Below are positions 1 to 7,011 of a stretch of DNA of 64,000 nucleotides, one piece after another. Within the stretch, counting starts at the first letter, position 1; every line of letters starts with the position of its first letter. Below the pieces are notes generated by a model. That model did not search any database, had not been told where the DNA came from, and was given only the letters and a program-made list of their open reading frames with translations. Source of the DNA: Corynebacterium stercoris. GTDB taxonomy: Bacteria > Actinomycetota > Actinomycetes > Mycobacteriales > Mycobacteriaceae. The DNA lies in NCBI RefSeq assembly GCF_024160105.1, contig NZ_JAMFTQ010000010.1, positions 1-64,000 on the forward strand. Direction: 5' to 3'. A program made the position numbers and the translations under genes.

Positions 1-74
1 CGTACCTGCTGCGGCTCTAGACCCTTGCCGTAAAGCTCGACGGCACGCTCACGAACCGCCAACGGGTAATTCAT
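1..74 (-). CDS. N-terminal fragment of a transposase-like helix-turn-helix protein
   Basis: On the minus strand an ATG at 74 opens a frame that runs off the left edge after 24 codons, beginning MNYPLAVRERAVELYGKG. A good ribosome site (GAGGAG) lies 6 bases upstream. The pattern 'RERAVELY..G' resembles the first helix of the HTH domain of IS3-type OrfA proteins, so a transposase start is my best guess, but 24 residues cannot prove it. It lies just downstream of the ImmA/IrrE–DUF4411 pair, which would fit a mobile or accessory region. Confidence 0.4.
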   Translation of the reverse strand, partial: MNYPLAVRERAVELYGKGLEPQQV

Positions 75-102
75 CTGGAACTCCTCACCGATGGCCGAGG
101 GT

Positions 103-606
103 TCACAGGAAAGCTTCAGTCCCCCGAGTTCCAATTTTGCGTAGAAATTCGACTGTGTTGAAGCATCTGACGCCGAAGTTGGAGGCTACGTCTGGGATCT
201 TGACTTTCTTGACGCTCTCCGGGGCGGATACCTCGTTTGTGACTATCCCAGCATTGTGCCGGTAAGCCGAGGCGACGAGCCAAGAATCTGCGACCCCTAG
301 GAATTCATCCACCGCAGCAGCCCTGTACCTTGGCTCGCGTACATCCGCGACCCACTCGGTTACCTCCGCGTAGCAACCGATCTCCAGCTGGTCCGGACGC
401 AGAACTTGGCTCTCTTCCCGGTGCCGTGAGTACCAGTCATAGGTGGGATGCGACCACAGCTTGAGTTCGTCATCAACCTCTTGGTGAAAGAAGACAGAAG
501 GTGTAAAAAGCCTCGTCTCGAGATCTACCCATAGTGAGGGGAAAACATCATCAGGGTAGAGAGTTGCTAGCTCTCCCAGAAAATTGGAATCAACGAGATA
601 TTTCAC
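103..606 (-). CDS. DUF4411 family PIN-like protein (putative toxin)
   Basis: A 167-residue protein beginning MKYLVDSNFLGEL. The features of PIN-like nucleases are visible: an early Asp in 'LVDSNF' (about residue 6), an acidic stretch 'HQEVDDEL', a central 'GVADSWLVASA' and a late 'VTNE'. This layout matches DUF4411, a PIN-like family typically encoded beside ImmA/IrrE-type proteases. The start is a GTG at 606 that directly abuts the TAA stop of the upstream protease gene (607–609), so translation is probably coupled. Base composition is less GC-rich than the core genes, suggesting acquisition. Nuclease and toxin activity are inferred from family membership only. Confidence 0.75.
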   Translation of the reverse strand: MKYLVDSNFLGELATLYPDDVFPSLWVDLETRLFTPSVFFHQEVDDELKLWSHPTYDWYSRHREESQVLRPDQLEIGCYAEVTEWVADVREPRYRAAAVDEFLGVADSWLVASAYRHNAGIVTNEVSAPESVKKVKIPDVASNFGVRCFNTVEFLRKIGTRGTEAFL

Positions 607-1752
607 TTAGACGGCTTCCCGGTTGACTTCATTTGCCCGAACCATTTTTGTGTACGACTCGTATGTCTTAACCCCCAAGTAGCGAGCCGCTTCCGCTTCA
701 GAAATCTTCCCGGTTTGCGCAGCCCGCGTCACAGTATCGAAAAATCTACCTCCCACTCGGGACCTCACTAGCACGTGAAATGAGGGCCCTCCCTCCGCTC
801 TCCGAACTTGCTCCCCCCTTCCTAGCTGAAGGCTGGGCAAGATTTCGGTGGCCTCATCACGGTCCCTCAGATCTAGCTCAACCAATCGCCACAGCATCGC
901 TTCCCTACTCATCCCGAACCGAGGCGCGAGAATCTCTACTATTTGCACCAGCGATTGCTCCGGGTCATGTTGGGATCTGACGGCGATCTCGGGCGCAATG
1001 AACTCGGAGGCAAAACGGTTGCAGCGCCTTTCCACCTTCAAGTGGTCAGAATGGTCAGAAAGACCGGGCGCACCAAAGACCACGTGCCCGAGCTCGTGCG
1101 CAAGGCTAAAAAGTTGAGCTGATTTGGAATCGGTCGCATTCACAAAGACAAGGCAGAAGCCGTCATCTTCAATTGTGAAACCTCGAAATTCGTTGGTATC
1201 CAGCTTTCTCTTATTCGAGTGCTCTACTACCGAATTCCGGGAGACTAGAATCCCCGAATTTTCCATAGCCCGAGTTAGCGTCAGCACACGATCTGGCCCC
1301 GGCAACGGGTTCTCGTGTTCAAACCCGAAACTCTCCCTCACAGTCGCTGCGACATCTGCGATATGGACGCCTTCTCGGGCGGAGTTAAAGAGTGCTGGGG
1401 GATCGATTCCTTCCTCAATTGCATACTCCGAGTACCAGGCAAGCCGCTGTTGGGATTTCAAGATGATTTCGCGCAAGTCTGGGCTGAACCGCTCGAGAAT
1501 GGTGTTGTCGACGGTTCTAAAATCGGCTATCCCAACCTCTTCCCCTGAAGGTTCCAAGAGAAGAAGACGCCCGAAAGGGAGCCGCGCCCTATCAGCTAGC
1601 TCTCTAGCTTGACGCAATGTGGGTTGAGCTTCGCCGTCAATCCAGTCTTGGATTTTTGGAAACCTTTTGTTCAATTCTTCATCGGTCAAGCCCGTTCGTC
1701 CGATCGCCCACTCGAGCACAGAGGGAGCGACCGATACCCGAGGCGTAGTCAC
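607..1752 (-). CDS. ImmA/IrrE family zinc metallopeptidase with N-terminal Xre-like region
   Basis: This 381-residue protein carries the zinc protease motif HELGH at about residues 219–223 ('SLAHELGHVVFGAPG'), the signature of the ImmA/IrrE (COG2856) family. The N-terminal ~70 residues ('LTDEELNKRFPKIQDWIDG', then 'TLRQARELADRARLPFG') look like the Xre-type helix-turn-helix usual in this family. An open frame extends much further upstream, but the GTG at 1752 has an excellent ribosome site (AAGGAGGGG) and gives the expected family length. Proteins of this type cleave repressors or act as the regulatory partner of toxins. Here the gene runs without gap into the DUF4411 gene, suggesting a two-gene module. 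Confidence 0.85.
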   Translation of the reverse strand: MTTPRVSVAPSVLEWAIGRTGLTDEELNKRFPKIQDWIDGEAQPTLRQARELADRARLPFGRLLLLEPSGEEVGIADFRTVDNTILERFSPDLREIILKSQQRLAWYSEYAIEEGIDPPALFNSAREGVHIADVAATVRESFGFEHENPLPGPDRVLTLTRAMENSGILVSRNSVVEHSNKRKLDTNEFRGFTIEDDGFCLVFVNATDSKSAQLFSLAHELGHVVFGAPGLSDHSDHLKVERRCNRFASEFIAPEIAVRSQHDPEQSLVQIVEILAPRFGMSREAMLWRLVELDLRDRDEATEILPSLQLGRGEQVRRAEGGPSFHVLVRSRVGGRFFDTVTRAAQTGKISEAEAARYLGVKTYESYTKMVRANEVNREAV

Positions 1753-2004
1753 GGCCCCTCCTTCCTGTGTATCTCCATTACCCAAAGCGCGTAGCGTTCG
1801 TGGGAGAGTGAACTTAACGGCGAGACCTAGTCTAGATGGTGGTAGCCCCATAAGTCTCTGCTTGCGGTACTGACCCGATTTTCCCCCAGCCGGACTGGAC
1901 ATGCCGAGTTCTGAACACCCTGCACACGTGTCCCCCACCCCGTAACCCCCGCGCTCCCCGTACCGTTCTAATAACCAACAGACCCGAACCCCCGAGGAGC
2001 CACC

Positions 2005-2847
2005 ATGCCCACATCCCGCGCCCGCCTCGCCGCAGCCAGTACCGCCGCCATCTGCGCCCTCGCCGGCGTTGCCGCCCCGGCGCAAGCTGCAACCGTCGGT
2101 CCCCGCGCCGCCGACAACACCTGCAGGCTCACGCTCACTGCGGGCGAGCAGGCGTACGCCGCCGAGCAGCCGTACGTCACCGGGCTGAACCCCCCGACGG
2201 GCTTCGTCGTCGACCAGGCATTTGCGATCGAAGGCGTCTTCCCCGCCGCCAAACCGATCGGCGAGGAGCTGGAGCAGGCACTCACCTCCGAGACGCCAGC
2301 CAGCGCGATCACACTCACCGAGAAGCAACACGCCACGCTCAAGGCCGCGGGCATGCCGGACGCGCTGATCCAGCAGTACGTCGACGCCAGGCTCGGCCGC
2401 AACAAGATCCCCGACGTTGCCCACCCCAAGGTCCGCCCCGCGACCGACCCCAACCGCATTGTCGCCGATGCGCGCGAGTCCCTGCGCCCCGCCCCCGTGC
2501 AGTTCCCGCTTGCCGACGCTTCCTTGAACAACCCCGTCCTCCACCAGCAGCTGACCAATGCTTGGCGGGAGACCCCGTCCGGCAAGCGCGCTGAGAAGTG
2601 GCACGACTACAACACCGCGCGATTCAACGCCCACATGGCCTGCGCCAAGGGCGAGACGGAGGTGAAGTTCCCGGCGCTCAACGTGGTCACCGAGCCACTG
2701 CCCACCAGCGATCTGTCCTCCAAACTGAGTTCCGACGGCGGTAACAACCGCGTGGACATCATCCTCGGCGCGGTGATCAGTCTGGTCGCGGCGCTCGCAG
2801 GCCTCGTGGCGCTGGCGCCGAAGCTGGGGATCAAGCTGCCGTTCTAG
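2005..2847 (+). CDS. Secreted corynebacterial protein with C-terminal hydrophobic anchor
   Basis: A 280-residue protein with a clear Sec signal peptide (MPTSRARLAAASTAAICALA, cleavage probably after 'PAQA' near residue 28). I do not recognise the mature domain. It is Pro/Ala-rich, with a cysteine near the mature N-terminus ('DNTCRLTL') and another near 211 ('HMACAKGET'), a possible disulfide. Near the C-terminus a hydrophobic helix ('DIILGAVISLVAALAGLVAL') is followed by a short basic tail ending IKLPF. The phosphatase gene on the opposite strand has a similar tail (MLPKF). Ribosome site GAGGAG lies 6 bases before the ATG. A strong hairpin follows the stop. Confidence 0.7.
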   Translation: MPTSRARLAAASTAAICALAGVAAPAQAATVGPRAADNTCRLTLTAGEQAYAAEQPYVTGLNPPTGFVVDQAFAIEGVFPAAKPIGEELEQALTSETPASAITLTEKQHATLKAAGMPDALIQQYVDARLGRNKIPDVAHPKVRPATDPNRIVADARESLRPAPVQFPLADASLNNPVLHQQLTNAWRETPSGKRAEKWHDYNTARFNAHMACAKGETEVKFPALNVVTEPLPTSDLSSKLSSDGGNNRVDIILGAVISLVAALAGLVALAPKLGIKLPF

Positions 2848-2869
2848 CCACTCCACCGAGAGCAGACGA

Positions 2870-2899
2870 AACCCGCGAGCCGATCACGGCCCGCGGGTT
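2870..2899. terminator. Bidirectional terminator hairpin
   Basis: The arms AACCCGCG (2870–2877) and CGCGGGTT (2892–2899) form a perfect 8-bp stem between two convergent genes (secreted protein on plus, phosphatase on minus). The AA/TT ends give only a short U-tract in either direction. Confidence 0.6.
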
Positions 2900-2937
2900 C
2901 ATTCATCACAGCGCACGAAAGAGCGCCGCGCTGGAGG

Positions 2938-5900
2938 TTAGAACTTCGGCAGCATCTGCATGAACTGGTTCACCAGTGCCTGCATCTGGGCCTGGAAGAA
3001 AAAGCTCGCAGCGCCGAAGACTGCTGCCAGGCTGGCCAGCACACCAACGGTGATCAGGCCGGTCTTGGAGGAGCCATCCGAAGAACCATCCGAGGAACCT
3101 GCGGAGGAACCGTTCTTGAACTGCGGCTTGAGGTCAACCTTGGTCTTTGCAACGTCGATGCCAAGTGCGTTGGTCACGGCGAAGAAGATGTCGGTCTGGT
3201 CGATCTGGCCGGTGATGTTCGCGGCGCCCGGGCCGGAGGCGGCGATGCGCACCTGTGCACCGGTGTGTGCCTGGCCGCCGAGAGCGTCCTTGTCCTCGTT
3301 GGACTTCGCGTTGGCGAAGTTGATGGTCATGTCGGAGCCGTCGGCGGTGATCAGCTTGGTGGTGCGGCCAGCGGTCTGAACATCGTTGTAGGTGATCTGC
3401 GCGGTGTGAGCGTGGTCAGCGGTCGCGATGATCAGGGTCGGCTCGCCGGTCTTGGCAACCCAATCCTGGACAGCCTTCACAGCGTCGTCGAGCTGGCCGA
3501 CCTCACCGATAACGCCACAAGCGTCAGCGTCGTGGTCTGCCTTGTCCGGGGATGCGGACTCGACCTGCAGCAGGAAGCCCTTGTCGTTCTGGAGCAGCTC
3601 GAGGGCCTTGGTGGTCATTGCGCCAAGGCGCGGGGTCTCTGCGGTGAACTCCGGGTTCGCCTCGCACTTGGTTGCTTCCTGCTTCGCGCCATCAACGGTC
3701 GGGATGGTCTGCTTGAAGGCACGCGGCATGTTACCCGGAGCGAAGAGGCCCAGCACCGGCTTGTCGCCGTTTGCCTCGGTCAGAGCGTCGAGCTCGGCGG
3801 CGTTGGTAACAACCTGGTAGCCGTTCGCCTTGGCGTTGTCCAGGACGGAGGTGTCCTTAGTCCAGGTGTTCTTGCCCCACTTGCCGCCCTGGGCAACCGT
3901 GGCATCGAAGTACTTCGCGCCGCCGCCGAGGGTGACGTCCGCGCGCAGGTCAACGATCTGCTCGGTGATGGAGCCGAGACCGCCGTTCTCGCGCAGCTGC
4001 TCGCCCTTGGCCGGCTTCGCCTCGCCGGACGGTGCGTAGTAGCCGCGGTTGGTAGCGTGCGCTGCGAAGGCTGCCGGGGTGGCGTCCTGGATCTCGGAGG
4101 TGGTGACATTACCGATCTTCAGGCCGTTTGCCTTGGCGATCTCGCCGAGGGTTGCCACCGGCTTGCCCTTCACGTCCACGCCGACAGCGCCGTTGTAGGT
4201 CTTGATGCCGGAGTTCCAGCCGGTGCCGGACGCGGCGGAGTCGGTGACGTAATCCGGCAGGCCGGTCTCCTTGTCCAGCGCGAAGGTGGTCTGGTAGCCG
4301 GTGTACTCCAGGTTGTCCAGGCCAGCCATGCGGCCGTGGGAGCCGTGGAGGTAGTTGCGGGCCATGGTGAGCTCGGAGTCGCCGGTGCCGTCGCCGATCA
4401 TGACGACAACGTTCTTCGCCTTGCGGTTGTCAATCTGCTGGCCCTTCGCACCGAACTGGGCGCAGTCGCCAACCTTCGGAGCGCCGCCCTTGGCGACGAG
4501 GTAGCACAGCTGATCGCCCGGCTTCGCGCCACGACGGGTGGCCAGGTTCATGCCCTTGCCGTCGTTGACGGTCCATGCCTGCTGGCCGCCCTCGGTACCG
4601 CCGTTGAGGCCCAGTGCGTTGGCCATGACGTAGAACGCGTCGGTCTGGTCCAGCTGGCCGTTGACGTTCTCGGAGCCCGGGCCGTAGCCCGCGATGCGCA
4701 CCTGGGTACCGGTGTGCTGCTGGGAGATGCTCGGGGAGGTCTGGGTGCCGAATGCCACGGACATGACTGCGTCCTCCTTGAGGGAACGCAGGCGGGTCAC
4801 CGGGGCGACGTTCTCGCGCTTGTCCGGCACGATCTCAGCGGTGTGGGCGTGGTCGGCGGTGACCACCACGAGGGTGTTGCCGTCGGCCTTGGCAAAGTCC
4901 AGGGCCTCCTTGATGACCTCGTCGATCTGCTCGGTCTCGCCGATCAGGCCGCAGGCGTCGGCGTCGTGGTCAGCCTTGTCGATGGAGGCGGACTCAACCT
5001 GCAGGAAGAAGCCCTTCTCCGCGTTCTTGTCATCCAGCAGCTCGATGGCCTTCCTGGTCATCTCGGCAGCGGTCGGCTCGTTGCCGGTGTCCACAACCTT
5101 GCACTGCTCCGCTTCCTGGGTCTTAGCGTCGCCCGGGACAGTCTTCTCGAAGCGGCGGGTCATGTTGCCGTCGTGGAACAGGCCCAGCACCGGGGTGTCC
5201 TGGTCGGCCTTCTCAATCGCGTCCAGGCCAGCCTTGTTGTCGACAACCTGGAAGCCCTTGGCAACAGCGTTCTCGCGGACCGTCTTGCCGGCCTCCCACT
5301 CCTTGCCGCCGTCGTTCTTGTTCACCAGGAACGGGTTGCGGTTCTCGCCGCCGCCCTTGACCTCGGTGTTGAAGTACTTGCGGCCGCCACCCAGGGTGAC
5401 GTCTGCGCGGGTGTCGATGATCTGCTCGGAGATGGAGCCCCGACCACCGTTCTCACGTGCCTCTTCCGGGCCGACAACCTTCTTCTCGCCGGACGGCGCG
5501 TAGAAACCGCGCTGGGAGATGTGGGAACCCATGGCACCCGGGGTCGCGTCCTGAATCTCGGAAGTGGTGACGTTACCGGTGCGCATGCCGGCGTTCTTCG
5601 CCATCTCGATGAGGTTCTCGTGCGGCTTGCCCTTGATGTCAACGCCCAGGGCACCGTTGTAGGTCTTCACACCGCTGGCCCAGCCGGTTGCGGATGCTGC
5701 AGAGTCGGTCACGTACTGGCGCTTGCCGTCCTTGCCGATGGCGAAGGTGGTGTACGCACCCGCGGCAGTCAGCTCGTCCAGGCCCTCGAAGCGGCCGTTC
5801 GCACCCTTGAGGTAGTTGCGGGCTGCGGTGATCTCCTGGTGGCCCATGCCGTCGCCCAGGATGAAGATGACGTTGCGGGCCTTGGCGTCGGTGTTGCCCG

Positions 5901-6087
5901 GGCCGCCCTTGCCAAACTGGGTGCAGTCGCCCGGCTGGGGTGCGCGGACGTTGCCCTCGGAGTCGAAAGTTACACAGGTTTCCTTGTTGTTAAAGGTTGC
6001 GGTGTGTGCGGCCGCAACCGGCAGGTTGGCCAGCGCCAGCGCGGAGACGCTGACGATGGAAGCTGCTGCCTTAGTAGAGAAGCGCAT
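2938..6087 (-). CDS. Secreted alkaline phosphatase with two tandem PhoA-type catalytic domains
   Basis: A 1049-residue exported phosphomonoesterase made of two full PhoA-like domains in one chain. Domain 1 (about 65–500) has ILGDGMG (metal Asp ~79), VTDSAASATGW (nucleophile Ser ~129), DKADHDADACG (~370), TADHAHT (~411) and HTGTQVRIA (~458). Domain 2 (about 555–1000) repeats all of them: MIGDGTGD (~565), VTDSAASGTGW (Ser ~617), DKADHDADACG, TADHAHT and HTGAQVRIA. A Sec signal peptide (cleaved after 'VAAAHTA' region, ~28) leads. The C-terminus has an SSDG-rich linker, a hydrophobic helix and the tail MLPKF. E. coli PhoA is one domain of ~450 residues acting as a dimer. Ribosome site AAAGGA precedes the ATG. 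Phosphate-controlled expression is expected but not demonstrable here. Confidence 0.93.
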   Translation of the reverse strand: MRFSTKAAASIVSVSALALANLPVAAAHTATFNNKETCVTFDSEGNVRAPQPGDCTQFGKGGPGNTDAKARNVIFILGDGMGHQEITAARNYLKGANGRFEGLDELTAAGAYTTFAIGKDGKRQYVTDSAASATGWASGVKTYNGALGVDIKGKPHENLIEMAKNAGMRTGNVTTSEIQDATPGAMGSHISQRGFYAPSGEKKVVGPEEARENGGRGSISEQIIDTRADVTLGGGRKYFNTEVKGGGENRNPFLVNKNDGGKEWEAGKTVRENAVAKGFQVVDNKAGLDAIEKADQDTPVLGLFHDGNMTRRFEKTVPGDAKTQEAEQCKVVDTGNEPTAAEMTRKAIELLDDKNAEKGFFLQVESASIDKADHDADACGLIGETEQIDEVIKEALDFAKADGNTLVVVTADHAHTAEIVPDKRENVAPVTRLRSLKEDAVMSVAFGTQTSPSISQQHTGTQVRIAGYGPGSENVNGQLDQTDAFYVMANALGLNGGTEGGQQAWTVNDGKGMNLATRRGAKPGDQLCYLVAKGGAPKVGDCAQFGAKGQQIDNRKAKNVVVMIGDGTGDSELTMARNYLHGSHGRMAGLDNLEYTGYQTTFALDKETGLPDYVTDSAASGTGWNSGIKTYNGAVGVDVKGKPVATLGEIAKANGLKIGNVTTSEIQDATPAAFAAHATNRGYYAPSGEAKPAKGEQLRENGGLGSITEQIVDLRADVTLGGGAKYFDATVAQGGKWGKNTWTKDTSVLDNAKANGYQVVTNAAELDALTEANGDKPVLGLFAPGNMPRAFKQTIPTVDGAKQEATKCEANPEFTAETPRLGAMTTKALELLQNDKGFLLQVESASPDKADHDADACGVIGEVGQLDDAVKAVQDWVAKTGEPTLIIATADHAHTAQITYNDVQTAGRTTKLITADGSDMTINFANAKSNEDKDALGGQAHTGAQVRIAASGPGAANITGQIDQTDIFFAVTNALGIDVAKTKVDLKPQFKNGSSAGSSDGSSDGSSKTGLITVGVLASLAAVFGAASFFFQAQMQALVNQFMQMLPKF

Positions 6088-6197
6088 GAAGCTGTCCTTT
6101 GAGCAGGAGGATGAGGCGTTGAGTGGTTTTTGAACCGACGCGAACGCTATCCCCAGGGTGTTGACAGCAACTTACGACGAGGTAAACAATAAGCAGC

Positions 6198-6231
6198 GAA
6201 TCTAATTCCCCAGCTAGAAGTTATTAGATTC
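6198..6231. promoter_or_regulatory. 9-bp inverted repeat upstream of the double alkaline phosphatase gene
   Basis: GAATCTAAT (6198–6206) and ATTAGATTC (6223–6231) are perfect inverted repeats 16 bases apart, in an AT-richer patch between the phosphatase start (6087) and the stop of the lipoprotein gene (6288). No T-run follows, so an operator for a dimeric regulator is more likely than a terminator. The regulator is unknown. Confidence 0.4.
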
Positions 6232-6287
6232 ACTTGTCTTGTTAGAAATGTTTCCCATTAAGCCGGGAACGAGCTGTGAACGCCACC

Positions 6288-6866
6288 CTACTTAGGCTGG
6301 ATCTCGCTCTCCACGACCCACTTGTGGCGCTTCATGGTCATATCCGGGGAATCGATATCCACCATATACACCGTCTCGTCGGTTGAGGACTCGATTGTGG
6401 CCTCCGCGCCCTGCATCCCGGACATGTGCTCGGCGAGGATGACGGCGGAGGAGCCGTCGTTAAGACGCTCGGTCCCGGCGCCTTCCAGCTCCTCCCGCAC
6501 GACCCACTTGTGGTTGACCACCTTCTCGCCGCCGTCGGTGGGCGTGTACGTGACGGCGTAGGTGTAGGTGTTGTACGCGCCGCTGATGGTCGCGGGCGCA
6601 CCGTCCATGCCCGGCATGTGATCCGCGGTGAGGATCACCTCGGCGCCCACCGGGAACTTCGGGTTGGCTGCCTCCTCGATGCCGGCCGGTGCCGGGCCGC
6701 CGTCCTCCGGGTGATCGTGGCCGCCGTGGGCCTCGTGTGCCTGGTGGTCCTGCTCCTCGGCAGTGGTCGGCGCGGCGGTGTCGGCACTCTCGGAGGAGCA
6801 AGCGGACAGGGAGAGCACGGATACGGCCGCAGCGGCGGCCAGGGCAACTGTACGAATGTGGGTCAT
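6288..6866 (-). CDS. YdhK-like lipoprotein with two DUF1541 repeats
   Basis: A 192-residue lipoprotein. The signal peptide MTHIRTVALAAAAAVSVLSL ends in the lipobox LSAC (Cys ~22). A His-rich linker (HQAHEAHGGHDHPED) suggests metal binding. Two DUF1541 repeats follow, each with an 'A.HM.GM.GA.ATI' core and a closing 'KWVV..E' block ('ADHMPGMDGAPATI…NHKWVVREELE' and 'AEHMSGMQGAEATI…RHKWVVESEIQ'). DUF1541/YdhK proteins are often found near copper resistance genes, but no copper transporter is nearby. The chosen ATG gives a proper signal peptide. The only Shine-Dalgarno (GGAGGT) lies unusually close, almost touching the ATG. No upstream in-frame start gives a better product. Confidence 0.8.
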   Translation of the reverse strand: MTHIRTVALAAAAAVSVLSLSACSSESADTAAPTTAEEQDHQAHEAHGGHDHPEDGGPAPAGIEEAANPKFPVGAEVILTADHMPGMDGAPATISGAYNTYTYAVTYTPTDGGEKVVNHKWVVREELEGAGTERLNDGSSAVILAEHMSGMQGAEATIESSTDETVYMVDIDSPDMTMKRHKWVVESEIQPK

Positions 6867-6925
6867 ACCTCCGTTGTACCACTGCCGCTCGCGCCCGAAC
6901 TCCGGGGCTTGCACGCTTAACGACG

Positions 6926-6966
6926 AAAGGCCGCCACCCTCCCTGCTAGGAGAAAGTGGCGACCTT
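6926..6966 (-). terminator. Terminator of the giant G5 surface-protein gene
   Basis: AAGG-CCGCCAC (6926–6937) pairs with GTGGCGACCTT (6956–6966) with one bulge. On the minus strand the hairpin is followed by TTTCG. It lies about 45 bases beyond the stop codon at 7012. Confidence 0.55.
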
Positions 6967-7011
6967 GTCGCTCACACCGTTAGGTCCCGAGCGGGACCTG
7001 CAGGCCGGGAA

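Noticed and set aside
1753..2856. N-terminal extension of the ImmA/IrrE frame up to 2856
   Set aside because: It would overlap the secreted-protein gene antisense. The GTG at 1752 has an ideal ribosome site and gives the expected family length.
3265..6102. 945-codon open frame antisense to the double alkaline phosphatase
   Set aside because: Its translation is Val/Leu/Gly/Ala-rich without domains, and the opposite strand encodes clear catalytic motifs. High GC and strong third-position bias leave the antisense frame without stops.
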